A program made the position numbers and the translations under genes. Below are positions 48,039-58,549 of a stretch of DNA of 64,000 nucleotides, one piece after another. The stretch comes from Apoderus coryli (Eukaryota; Arthropoda; Insecta; Coleoptera; Attelabidae). The DNA is taken from contig OU452198.1 in NCBI GenBank assembly GCA_911728435.2, positions 1,860,001-1,924,000 on the forward strand. Reading direction: 5' to 3'. Positions within the stretch are counted from its first letter, which is position 1; every line of letters begins with the position of its first letter. The notes under the pieces were generated by a model. The model was not told the origin of the DNA. It saw only the letters and a program-made list of their open reading frames with translations, and did no database searches.

Positions 48039-48690
48039 ATGTCGCAAAGATTTGGTATTGCATATAACGATGCAATTAATTAATATCATTAATTGCATCG
48101 TTCTAATAATATACCAAAAAATACAATCAAATCAAAAAAATATGTATGGAAAATATTTCTCGAGTTTTGTGCGACCAGAGAATACGAACTGAATGCTGAA
48201 ACGATTTTGCATAATTTGGCTAATATATTGAAAGATTATGTGGTAAATATGAGAAAAGTTGACGGAACTGAATATAAAGAAGCAACTGTAAAAACAATTT
48301 GGAATTCTACGAGTAGGCTACTCCAGGAAAAATACTTCAATGACTTCAAAATTGTATTCGACCCGTTTACCAGTGTGATATTCAAAAATTCGCGAGATGC
48401 AAGAAATGCAAAACGTAAAAGATTACAGCAGGATCCAAACAAACGAAAATGCAGTTCATCAAATTTGAGTTCAAGTGATTTGGCTAGTATCATTGGATTA
48501 TGGGATGAATGTACACCAGAAGGTTTACAAAAAAATTTTACCATATTGTAGCTGTTGAGTTAGCTTGGCGAGGTGGTGAACCAGCTGATTGCCTTATAGA
48601 TTATTTCACGATTAAGAAAAATAATGATGAAACGCCAACCAACAGAATTGAATACAATCCTATATTCAGTAAAACATGCCAAGGAGGATC
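48039..48690 (+). pseudogene. Crypton-like tyrosine recombinase, N-terminal part (copy B)
   Basis: ATG at 48039 gives MSQRFGIAYNDAIN; a 37-base hairpin (48066-48102) then interrupts, after which SNNIPKNTIKSKKYVWKIFL continues into the N-terminal DNA-binding helices (CATREYELNAETILHNLANI, ATVKTIWNSTSRLLQEKYF). A basic linker (NAKRKRLQQDPNKRK) leads to the catalytic domain start: after a frame shift in a poly-A run at about 48530, HIVAVELAWRGGEPADCLID holds the first catalytic Arg (WRGGE). Homology to copy C stops in the GGSKS segment at about 48690. Parts with HxxR and Tyr are missing; copy A at the window start has them. Confidence 0.7.
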
Positions 48691-50109
48691 GAAAAGCCTG
48701 TGGCCTTGGGCTATTATCAAGCAACACGCTTTCGGCATTCTCTATGACAAAATTATCTCGGTATTATCAAGACCCTAGGGTATTACTACTGATAATACCA
48801 CTCAAGGATGTTTTCAACAACTATAACGCGGTATTCAGGGTATCAAGTTTTAAAATGAAAGCACTGTATAATAGCAGAAAATAAAACAAATAAATAAATT
48901 AAAATTAAAATAATGGTTTTGTTAAATGGAAAAGCAAATGTAGTGTTGTCAACGTAATGGACAAAAAATGTTTTTCAGTTTCGACTACAGTTTGAATTTT
49001 GTTTTTCCATTAGTAAACACGGTAAAAGTTAACAATATCGAAAGTATAATTAAATAGTTTGTTAAAAAAAGTTTCTGTCCTAGGTACAACTTTTATGGTT
49101 TATTAGCTAATTTTAGAGTTTAGTTTTGTTCGAGCTCTCTCCATCCTGAGTTGGATCAGAGAAAGCCAATTAAATCGTCATACTAGAAACATTTGCTCAC
49201 AAGATAAAATTTTGAACATAATATTATCACAGCATAACAAAAATAACAAAAACAGCATTCCGACTCCACGTGCGTTGACACTTTGACCTAAATAATTTTA
49301 AACTTTGACGTATGACGCCGCCATTTCAGGAGAGAAGTCAGGTCGTGACTAAAAATAATTATATTTTTCAGGTACGAACCACAGTACTGCATTTTTATTT
49401 GCGTAAAAATATTTAAGTACATAATAAGCTCAATTCTTTAACATTTCATCATTTGACAGCCAATGTACTTTCTCACCTCAAATTTGCCTACCCGTTACAC
49501 AGGGTGGTCTAGGTTAAATGTCATTAACTTTGACAGGTGATAGAACAGAAGAAAAAAGTAGACTTTTATAAGAAAATTTTGTTAAGAAATGTTTCCTAAC
49601 AAAGATACAGAGTGTTAAATTTGTGGTAAAAAAACTAGTTTTCTCGTCATAACTTTTAAACCATTTGATCGATTTCCGTCCAATTTCGCATACAGACTAA
49701 TGCAGTACATCTCTAAGTAATGCTTGACATAATTTGAGAAAATTCCACAGTGGCGTAGATACTGGGGGTCGGCACGCCATTCTGCCCTCCTAATCTTCGC
49801 CACCACTAGATATTTTACCAAGAAGATTACATTTTTGGATTGCTCATTTTATTTGAGGAAAAAAATTACCCTTGCAATTTTTCAGTTTATGGCTTTGTTT
49901 TTCAGATACCTATGATAATTTAAAGTATTGTAAGCAGGCCAACAGTTCTGGCTACTAAACTACCAAACAAATACGATATGAGCGGCCAAAATCTTTTTAA
50001 ACATATTATTTGTTACTAAACGTATGTTTTTCGACGACTTAATGCTAACTTTTTTTTAAACTTCTTGACCGATCATCTTTTTGATGTGTTCGATGAGGTG
50101 CCTCTCGCT
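48691..50109. other. No gene; mariner end and repeats
   Basis: TTTTAAAATGAAAGCACTGTATA at about 48850-48872 is a mariner end. 49215-49270 repeats the flank of the 47.5-kb hairpin. ACAGGGTGGTCTAGG near 49500 is another element end. Confidence 0.45.
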
Positions 50110-50540
50110 ACACGAATAGCTTGTTCCAAATGAATGGCGCATCTGCCCATTTTGGAAGAATGTGAGGGCATGGATGAATGTAAACTATCAAGAGAGAGAC
50201 GGTTGACACAAAATGATCCACCAGAACCTGGAAGGGGGCCAGTGGTGTGGCCTCCAAGATCACCAGATATTACGACTATGGATTTTCATGTGCGTGGAGA
50301 TATTTCATTTAAAAGACATTGTTTACGAAACCACAGTGGAAACACGAGAAGGGCTGGTGAAACGTAGCGAAGAGGCCTGCCGCCAACTGAAGGGAAATCG
50401 TCCATAAGTCCTAGCAGCAATAAATTCCGTGACCAAAAGAGTTCGTTTGTGAACAATACAACTGTAGTGACAAATGACACATAATTCAACCAACAGATGC
50501 ATCTCCATTAAGTTTTAAAATGAAAGCAGTGTATAACATC
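50110..50540 (+). pseudogene. Mariner (DD41D type) transposase 3' part
   Basis: Pieces in three frames: NGASAHFGRM (second catalytic box, Asp changed to Asn), PVVWPPRSPDITTMDFHV (third catalytic Asp), then VYETTVETREGLVKRSEEAC and VLAAINSVTKRVRL of the C-terminal helix. Ends in TTTTAAAATGAAAGCAGTGTATA, a terminus shared with the remnants at 6.97, 34.9 and 48.85 kb. Inactive. Confidence 0.65.
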
Positions 50541-51430
50541 AAGTCAAGTAGTAAATAAAGTAAGTTATTTTATTCCATTAGCTGGAAGCTGTGAGAATTT
50601 TAATAAAATTCTTTTATTTCTATGTTTAATGCTAGTTTCTCCGCACTATAATATCACTATCTGGGCAATAAAACTGCACTTTCCTATAAAAATCACTATT
50701 CTAGCACCATGACATGTTATTTGCTATAATGCAAATGCATTGTACAGGGTACATTTTTATAGAAAAATCGTTTCATTTAAGAAATATAAAAAAAATGGTG
50801 TCTGGAGCTCAAATTTCATCATCACTCGACCCCTACTACTATATGAAAATTTGCGATTTCAACCAAAAACTAATTGGTTCATCCTAGGACACTCCCAAAC
50901 TCATACACCAACATTTAGCTCAATTGATTACAGCGATTTGGCGCTATCGTGGAAGAGTACATACAGACACACAGACACTTCAAATCTCCACGTTCGTTAT
51001 GAAGACATCTCTGTGTTTAGGTTTATTTTTAAATACTTTCTACAACTCGCTATATCTTTTTATTACGAATGTGAAACCTGTATAAAAATCTTGAAAACAA
51101 TCATTTTATTTTTAACACTTCTATTTCTATTAGAAAAGGGAATTTTCCGTTGAAATATTTTTTATTTTATGTCAGTACAAAGGTACAACGTTTTGACTTC
51201 TTAAGGTACATCTCCTCTCAACATCGCAGTTTTGCCTGGACCAATAGCTTGGTATAAAAATACCCACTAAATTGTTGACTAATGTGACAAACATATTAAT
51301 TATATTTGACATTGACATTAACTTCGTTGCCATAATAACATGAGTATTTCTTCATTACAGCCCACTATTCATAGTGTATCCTAATAGTACCATTCCATTT
51401 GATTTTTCTAAGAAAATCGACAAATTCGTA
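50541..51430. other. No supported gene
   Basis: A 137-codon frame from 50740 starts in a TACAGGGT end and has no recognisable domain; composition and position suggest non-coding element sequence. Confidence 0.4.
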
Positions 51431-53179
51431 AACACACATACGTTTTTTAAACGTAAAATCAACGTGTCACCGGTTGATTAAACGTGTATGTTTAAAAAAT
51501 AACCGTTTTATTTTGGTACAAAATAAGACCGTTTTAATTCAACGTTTTTAATACGAACATTTCTGGCCAAAATCTAACTTAAGAAAACTTTTAGGTTAAT
51601 ATCACGTTATTTTCAATGTTAAATTTATTATAATGCAATACATTTTTTTAACATACTGTCTAACCATATTTAGCTATTCACACGTTTTTTTAACGTTTTA
51701 ATAGTATATTAATAGGTCTAATAAAGTTAACGTTTTTTATACGATAAAACCAACGCATAATAAATTAATCTTAAGTAATAGAAATAAAAAAACGTCTTCT
51801 TGTCGTATTTTCCTAACGAAAATATAACAGTCATTATCTTTATGATAAAATAACGTACTAAGCGGATCGCATGTTTGACGTTTATTAATATGGGTTTTTA
51901 ACGTTTCGCGAAACCAATAAATAAAACGTGTAAGAACAAACCTTTTACTAGTGTACTTAACTTTCCAAATTCGACAGCGTAGGTGACTGTCACTGTCAGA
52001 ACCAATACGATGGTTTCCCACCTTTTAAAAAACGCCGATTTATTAACAGTGGGAAGAACGTGTTAGAAAAAACCTACCTACATTGGTCATTTTTAATAGT
52101 GTAAAAAACGTATTTTTAAAACGTTATTTTTACTAATAAAAATGTGGGAAATACCTATTTTTGTGCATTAAACTAAACGAATGTAATCCCCCTTTTACAA
52201 TAGTAGCGCGATGACCATTATTAGTAGACCATAACCTTTAATAAACTTTGCCTTTGCTAAATCGTAACTCGAACACAAATTTGAAGCTTTAATATATACA
52301 TATTTTGTGCAATTCCTCTAATCTAAATTAAAACTTGAAATTAAATATTAAATTAAATGTAAACAATAGATATTAAATTGCAAACATAATTAAAATAGTG
52401 ATCAAAATACGAATTACTGATACTGTCATTCATCCACTCAAATTTAGTTTATTAAATTACAGGTGATCTTCAACATACAAAAGCAGACATGTTTCAATTC
52501 TATAAGGAATCATCTTCAGTGCTAATAACTTAAAACTGTTTATATTTCAATATGTTGGCCAGGTATATTGTGGTCTTACACCTTAATACAGAACCTGGGT
52601 GGAAAAAATATTTTATTTTAACTTATGTTATTAAAATAAAGCTAATTAATTCGAATTTGTTTTACGTTTTTTCACCATAATTAAGAAAAAGTAAGTAAAT
52701 ATTTGATAGAACTTGTTAATAAATATTTAGTATTATAACGAGCATTTACCTAAAAATAGATTTAATCAAACTTTTACATGCTGCACTAACCAAACTTTAA
52801 AAAATCTTTACAATATACGTCAATATTACGTTAATAAACGTATTGTTTTAAAAATACAAGTACACGTTTATTCAATGTTCTTTAGAAACGTTGTTTAAAA
52901 ATAAATATCTAACAATAAAATTCGTCTATGTATCGTTTATTTTCTACGTGTATTCGACGTATTCTGGAAACGTTTTAAAAATATTATTCTCAACGTAGTT
53001 ATGACGTGTTTTGAACACCACACAAAGTTGTTATTTATTCATCAATATAAAACGTTTTTGTTTACACGTTGTACGTAACGTTCAATAGGGCGACATTTTT
53101 GAGTAGATTCTACGTAATCAAAACACGATTTTAATAAAACGTTATTAGTAAATTTAAACGTTTTTTACGTACGTGTGTT
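51431..53179. mobile_element. Non-autonomous TA-flanked element packed with AACGTTTT motifs
   Basis: Ends AACACACATACG.. and, inverted, AACACACGTACG.. are flanked by TA (51429-51430 and 53180-53181). From 51440 to 52150 and from 52800 to 53179 the sequence has dozens of AACGTTTT, AAACGT and ACGTTTTTA motifs in both orientations; the centre (52200-52780) lacks them and holds a hammerhead-like motif. No convincing coding sequence. Lay-out parallels the SAMD3-like unit, with different motifs. Confidence 0.6.
52482..52523 (-). other. Hammerhead-like motif
   Basis: Minus strand: AGCA, CTGAAGA, TG, stem II ATTC/GAAT, T, GAAA, CATG, TC, TGCT. AGCA and TGCT pair as stem I. The variable base of the core is A here, as hammerheads allow. 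CCAC 57 bases to the left. Confidence 0.5.
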
Positions 53180-53181
53180 TA

Positions 53182-53761
53182 TTGGGAGTAGACTGGTTTA
53201 CTAATCGTATTGCAGTGTTGCCATTATCTGTTCATGCCTCCTGTAGAGAAGGCTGTGATAGCGTCCCAACCTGTATACCGATTATAATAGAAATAATGTC
53301 CAGATTCGCAATTATTGTAATAATATATCACACGACATTTCGATGAATCAACCATATTATCCAGAAATTTATGTTTCAAGTTTTCGCTATTATTAACACA
53401 AACAAAATCAATGTCAATTTTCATGTATTATTATAAAATGATAATAATTAGTAATTAATAAAACCGTATGTTTAAAATATTTGAATTAAACATTTATATC
53501 TTTCAAAATATATAATAATAATAGATAATAATAGCCATTGTATAATACAAATTATTATGTGCACTTGTATTATTTATGTTTGATTGAAATGAATATTTTA
53601 CACATAAATAGTGAATATTAAATTTTATGACAATAAATGTTTTATTTTTTATTATCACGATGTCCCGGAAATAGGTAAACATAGAGCAGCCAAAAATGGA
53701 TGGGATCGCATTGGAGGGGACTCCATATCATGTGAATTGTGGTTCCGCAAAAAACTGCGAC
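53182..53761. other. No supported gene
   Basis: AT-rich; a 66-codon frame on the minus strand (53224-53424) has no recognisable feature. Confidence 0.4.
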
Positions 53762-53764
53762 TTA

Positions 53765-54512
53765 AGGTCTCTGCCCACTATACCGTGCCGTACTGTGACC
53801 GTGCTATAAACGTATCAGGCAGAAAAAAGCACTGCGAACTCTGCTAACGCCCACTAGACGGATCACCACCGTTCCGTGCCCGTTCTGTACCCGTTCTAAC
53901 GCGTTTGATGACCGGATCCTACACGGTCCATAAGTTCAGGTTGTGCGGTTGTAGCAACAACTATTTTTGTTATTACTTCGTTCGGTTTTGGCAAAACATA
54001 CTTATATTTATTTTATAAATACACGATGGCTATTAGCAAATTGTATGTAAGGGAATTAGCAATGATTGCCATAATTTTAGACGAGGAGGAAGAGGCAAGC
54101 CGAAAAAATGATGTCAGACGTTACTGGATTCAATATTCTTTAAGAAAGCGAAAAACTGAGGGCGAATTTTGGACGTTATATAGGTACCTAGTGGATGACG
54201 AAGAAAAATTTCGCTCTTGCGTTCAGTAATTAAAGAACAAAAACAATACGTCAACTCGTTTCAAACGGTGAGTATGTGCGACTACAATGCGAATGTACAC
54301 GTGGTTTGGTAACGTCGCGTGTCATGCACGGAACATGCAAAATATGCTTGTCGAGAATTTGTTGACGGTCCGCTTCTAGAACGCTATGGTGTCGGTAGGT
54401 GACGGAACGGTCTAGTGGACGTTGTCTCATAATTACCTATATAAAGAATACTTTTTTGCATGGCCGAAACGGATACGGTCATACTACGGCCCGGTGTAGT
54501 GGGCGGAGACCT
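53765..54512 (+). mobile_element. PIF/Harbinger element, internally deleted
   Basis: 748 bp with inverted ends AGGTCTCTGCCCACTATACC (about 40 bases, several mismatches) and TTA on both sides (53762-53764, 54513-54515), the target duplication typical of PIF/Harbinger. Inside the ends a second inverted pair around CCACTAGACGG/CCGTCTAGTGG-like sequence occurs. Encodes only an N-terminal transposase piece. Confidence 0.8.
54026..54238 (+). pseudogene. PIF/Harbinger transposase N-terminus
   Basis: Reads MAISKLYVRELAMIAIILDE, then VRRYWIQYSLRKRKTEGEFW and TLYRYLVDDEEKFRSC. The R.YWI......R...GEF.TL...L..DE..F pattern is the conserved N-terminus of PIF/Harbinger DDE transposases; the catalytic triad is deleted. 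A stop follows at once. Confidence 0.7.
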
Positions 54513-54515
54513 TTA

Positions 54516-55150
54516 AAGGATGCGCCAAGCTGGCGGGGACGTTTGTTATAAGAACGCTGACTGTATTTTCAATTCGGTCAATAAGAAAAAAAAAATAGCC
54601 CACAACTTTCCATTGAGATTGAAGCATGGGTTTTTGTCTGAAGCATAAAATTCTTGATCTGGTCTCTACTGGGGACCATCAGAGTGCACAATTTATTTCC
54701 AAAACCAACACTTTGTTCTCCTCCCTATTATGTGCCTCTCATGAAAGATCGTCAATCTCTCAAGATAGTTGATAATCAGAAGTGTCAAATTAATTTGTCA
54801 AGTTTTTCCTGTGAATTTTTTCAAATTTTATAGTCTAATTTTTATTAGTGTTCTAAAAGCAAAATATCGAGTGGTGTGGTTGCCTGATGAGTATAAACGA
54901 GTACGAAATATGCGCATAAAGTAGTCTCTACTTGATATTTTGAAACAACAAACTTCAATAGTAAGTAGTGTATTTTATTTTTTCTTCTAAATATTTTAAA
55001 AGTTAAGAAATTAAATTTTTAACATCTGCGGATATTTTTTGATTGCATTTCAATGTTTTATTTGGTTTTTTGTTGTACTTGTATAATCAGTTAATTTGAT
55101 GCGAAAAAGCTAAATAAAATATTCATTTTAGTATTTATTTAGAAAAGTTG
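54516..55150. other. No recognisable gene
   Basis: AT-rich sequence between the Harbinger and a mariner fragment; no element ends seen. Confidence 0.45.
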
Positions 55151-55154
55151 TGCT

Positions 55155-55520
55155 TCACGATGTCAGAGACGTGTTTCGAAGCACCGCAATCGTATTTTTT
55201 GAGGATTTCTTTCGACCAATCGACACGAGCCTTTTTTGAGCGATTAACAAATTGTGTGGGAACCAACGCGAACAAATTTTTTTGACAGTCAAATGTTTAT
55301 GCAGTATTGAATGTATGCTGGTCCCACTAATGCCTAAGGTTGTCTCAATCTCTTGATAGGTCACATGATGATCTTGCAATATCATTTCGCGCATAGCATC
55401 AATGGTTTTCGGAACAACAACTGATTTTGGACGAACGACCTTCACGAAATTCGTCTTGGAGTGAACTACGATCAGGATTGAATTCACCATACCATCGATA
55501 AACACTGGTCCTTATAAATG
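55155..55520 (-). pseudogene. Mariner (DD34D, SETMAR-like) transposase N-terminal fragment
   Basis: Minus strand: VYRWYGEFNPDRSSLQDEF in one frame, then RPKSVVVPKTIDAMREMILQ, TYQEIETTLGISGTSIHSIL, ICSRWFPHNL, and after a second shift RVDWSKEILKKYDCGASKHV. These are the two helix-turn-helix domains and the linker before the catalytic core (the first DD34D Asp would follow directly but is absent). Two frameshifts; homology ends at about 55155. Confidence 0.75.
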
Positions 55521-55589
55521 TGACTGATCTACATAATATATAATCGTATAAAATTTAAAAAATATATGCACAAAAAAAAGGCGCTCTTA

Positions 55590-56613
55590 AATTAATGAAT
55601 TTAAATTTGTTGCTGTCGAAGTTTTTTTTTATAGGAATAAAACTCCGTCACATCCACTAAATTGTTTAATTAAATTAAACATGTTTCAACCTCAGCTAAG
55701 GTCATCATCAGTATAACTAGAATACATAAAAGAATATAAGAATTCATCTTACTGCAACACAAGAACTTTTTACCTTAGTGGAAAAGAACACATAACAAAA
55801 TTATGAACATTGAAAATGATACATTACATAGTAGCTAGTGCCTTAGGCATAGCGAAAATTTTTCTTTTTCTTTTATTCATCGGTCAAGTATAAAATTTTT
55901 AATATTATAACAACTCAATTATCTTCTTTACAACCATAAGAATTGTTAAAAATGAGGGAATGTCAAGCACAAATTTCATTTGTCATTCGTAATCAATTAT
56001 AATTTTTATTTTTAAGTTAGTGAGCTGAGTGTGAAATAGAGTTTTATGTTGTATCCACATTGCTTAATAAGTCGGCTTGGTGAAGTGAGTTAGATCATTT
56101 ATACTGGCTGATTTTATATTATTTTTTTTTATTGTTGCGACATTCGTTTTCCATGGCAACAATGAATTTTCATTTGGTTTTAAATCTACCATTAACTTGC
56201 CATTTATCGGTATCCGTAAAAATGGTAGAAATCACAACATCGACGTAATTAAAGTTTTTGTAGCTTATAAGTTGCTCTTTTTAAAAAAGTAATAATTTCA
56301 AATAATGAAGCTTGTCAACGCTGTTTTTAATTAATTTATGTGTAAAATTTACCCAATTGCCCCCTATATCTACGCCAATGAACAGTTAGTGAAAGCCAAA
56401 ATAATGCAGATTATTTTCGGTTATCAGTCCCCAAAGACATGTAAAATTTTGTCAAAATCGGTTAGCTAGTTTTTGAGAAATGAACAAAAAAGTTAATTTG
56501 ACCACTAAATTTGGACACCCTGTATCTCGATAACGAAGCATTGGCGGACATGAGTTCAATGGCAAAAAACGCTTAAATTATTTCCAGGAATCTCCAGTTT
56601 ATTTCACCCTGTA
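55590..56613 (-). repeat. Mariner end region (family of 63.3 kb), interrupted by another repeat
   Basis: From 56613 (CACCCTGTA) inward to about 56130 and again at 55595-55630 the sequence matches the first 500 bases of the mariner at 63285 in reverse (e.g. GACAGCAACAAATTTAAAT). The stretch 55632-56130, which contains a hammerhead-like motif, is an insertion absent from the other copy. Unlike the 63.3-kb copy, this one retains a segment with GTCCGCCAATGCTTCGTTAT (read on the minus strand). Confidence 0.7.
55683..55711 (-). other. Hammerhead-like motif in an inserted repeat
   Basis: Minus strand CTGATGA, T, stem II GACCT/AGGTT, GAAACATGTT. Stem I pairing is only two bases. CCAC 29 bases to the left. 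Confidence 0.4.
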
Positions 56614-57198
56614 TTTCGCTATAAAATTCTTAACAAAAAGAACTTTTTTTTTTGAAAGAACAATGGCAAACAAAATGCAATTTTTAATGCTGCATTTACG
56701 TGTATACAGACAAAACTCTAAAGCATTCGATAAAATAAAATAGGAAAGAGCCGTGAGATAAAAAAAAATATATTTCTATATGCGAAAGAACGTACTAACA
56801 CACTTTGACGTTATCTGAATTTTCCCCGTTCGTTTTAAAACTTTCAACGTTGATGTGTTGGTTGTGTCGTCGTCGTCGTCGGTCGACGCCAAAAATGTAT
56901 TGCACGTACGTGATAAAGAACATCACTCAAATCTAATCCGTGGGTTAATAAATCCACCGAAAGCCAATCTCAATTCAAATCTGGTGTGAAAAGTTTCCTT
57001 TTGTTGATTTTCTATACAGTGGCAGTCCGCAATACGTCTGTAATCTTTTTTTTATGCAGTCAAATTTTATTTAGGTGATTTTCATGGCACAGTGCCCCGT
57101 GAAAACAACATGTTCCGGTTTAGAAATATATTCCAGTGGCGGCTCGTGGGTAATTTAATTAGGCAGACACTAATATAAAAATATATATGAAGAAATTT
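56614..57198. other. No gene; hAT-type end
   Basis: CAGTGGCGGCTCGTG at 57134-57148 resembles a hAT terminus and also lies close to the 3' end of the Crypton-like copy C; a related sequence is at 3079. A short CGT run is at about 56868-56880. Confidence 0.45.
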
Positions 57199-58215
57199 TT
57201 ATTTAAAACTACAGTTGTGAAAAGTACAATTGGTAAATGTTAAATTGGAAGAAGAGTTTGCTGAAGTTGACGGATTGTTAATTTCCACTGTGGAAGAAAT
57301 TCCTCGCATGGTGTTGATTATTTCACCATGGCGTTCTTGGTTAATATTCAAGTACGGTTTAATTGAATTAGAGCTGCTATGTCCTGTTATTTTTATTAAT
57401 TGCTGTTCAGGAATTCCTTTATTTGCCAAATGGCTAACTGCAGTTGATCTGTTCGAATGATTGGATATCTTTTTACACTTAGTGTCCAAACCAATAGCTT
57501 GCGATGATCATTTGGTCGACATATTAATTGTGTTCTTGCCTACCGGTATATTGTCAAACCATGTGTCACTTTCGGATTTCCAGAAACGATTTGGTCTCAA
57601 GAATAGGCGACTGGAAGTAATATTTTTCCCCCGTTTGGACAATAATTTATGGAATAACCGAACAGGACATGCACTTTCGTTTGCAATATTTGGAACAAGC
57701 CACTTACTATTTTACAACTTTTCGATCCTCCTTGGCATGTTTTACTGAATATTGGATTGTATTCAATTCTGTTGGTTGGCGTTCCATCATTATTTTTCTC
57801 AATCGTGAAATAATATATAAGGCAATCAGCTGGTTCACCACCTCGCCAAGCTAACTCAACAGCTACAATATGGTAATTTTTTTTTTGTAAACCTTCTGGA
57901 GTACATTCATCTCATAATCCAATGATTCTATCCAAATCACTTGAACTCAAATTTGATGAACTGCATTTTCGTTTGTTTGGATCCTGCTGTAATCTTTTAC
58001 GTTTTGCATTTCTTGCATCTCGCGCATTTTTGAATATTTACCAGTGTGATATTCAACGGATCGAATACAATTTTGAAGTCATTGAAGTATTTTTCCTAGA
58101 GTAGCCTACTCGTAGTATTCCAAATTGTTTTTACAGTTGCTTCTTTATATTCAGTTCCGTCAGCTCATATTTACCACATAATCTTTCAATATATTAGCCA
58201 AATTATGCAAACTTC
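57199..58215 (-). pseudogene. Crypton-like tyrosine recombinase, both halves (copy C)
   Basis: The most complete of three copies. From the 5' side: truncated N-terminal helices (HNLANILKDY), the basic linker, VELAWRGGEPADCLIYYF with the first catalytic Arg, NRIEYNPIFSKTCQGGSKS, then CKIVSGLFQILQTK, and in the last open frame NHSNRSTAVSHLANKGIPEQ (HxxR), IKITGHSSSNSIKPYLNI (His and presumed catalytic Tyr) and a short Asn/Ser-rich tail ending CTFHNCSFK. Frameshifts break it in at least three places, and an inverted 18-base segment (58037-58054) disrupts the linker. Upstream it abuts a GC-rich island at about 58216. Confidence 0.75.
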
Positions 58216-58490
58216 CTTTTATTCGTGAGCCGACCTTAAGCTGTGAATAACGTGGCAAGGCCATCCCAGCTGGTGCCTGCCAATCATCGCCTCAATGCTA
58301 GTTGATTCAGCTTTCAGAGGCCTGTCCAGACAGCTAATCCGGTCTGTCGTTTCCCTCTATTCCCGAATAGCCCTGGGCCCATATCAGGCTAACCCCTGGT
58401 CCGCCAAGCTGCACACTGCAAAATTGCAAACCTGTCCGTTTGAATTTAACGCTATAGTGTCGGTTGAATAGGCAACAGGCACTAGGAGGT
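58216..58490. other. GC-rich island of unknown origin
   Basis: About 270 bases at roughly 50 percent GC in a window near 32 percent, e.g. GGCAAGGCCATCCCAGCTGG and CCCTGGGCCCATATCAGGC. No coding frame of note, no clear tRNA or rRNA features, no visible repeats. One border coincides with the truncation of the Crypton-like gene. Confidence 0.5.
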
Positions 58491-58549
58491 TTTCAAGATT
58501 TCATCAATTACAAGGGTCACTGTTATATTTTCACATGTGCAAAGTCGGT

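Noticed and set aside
48236..48544. 102-codon minus-strand frame
   Set aside because: Antisense shadow of the Crypton-like copy B.
50740..51153. 137-codon open frame
   Set aside because: Begins inside a TACAGGGT element end, lacks any known motif and has a Phe/Ile/Leu-rich tail typical of chance frames in AT-rich DNA.
51737..52021. 94-codon open frame on the minus strand
   Set aside because: Lies in the AACGTTTT motif array, whose repeats suppress stops; no domain.
53224..53424. 66-codon minus-strand frame with Cys/Tyr-rich stretch
   Set aside because: Too short, no homology that I recognise, no splice context.
58216..58490. tRNA-derived SINE or rRNA fragment
   Set aside because: I could not find convincing A and B boxes, a cloverleaf or a recognised rRNA segment; kept only as a GC-rich island.
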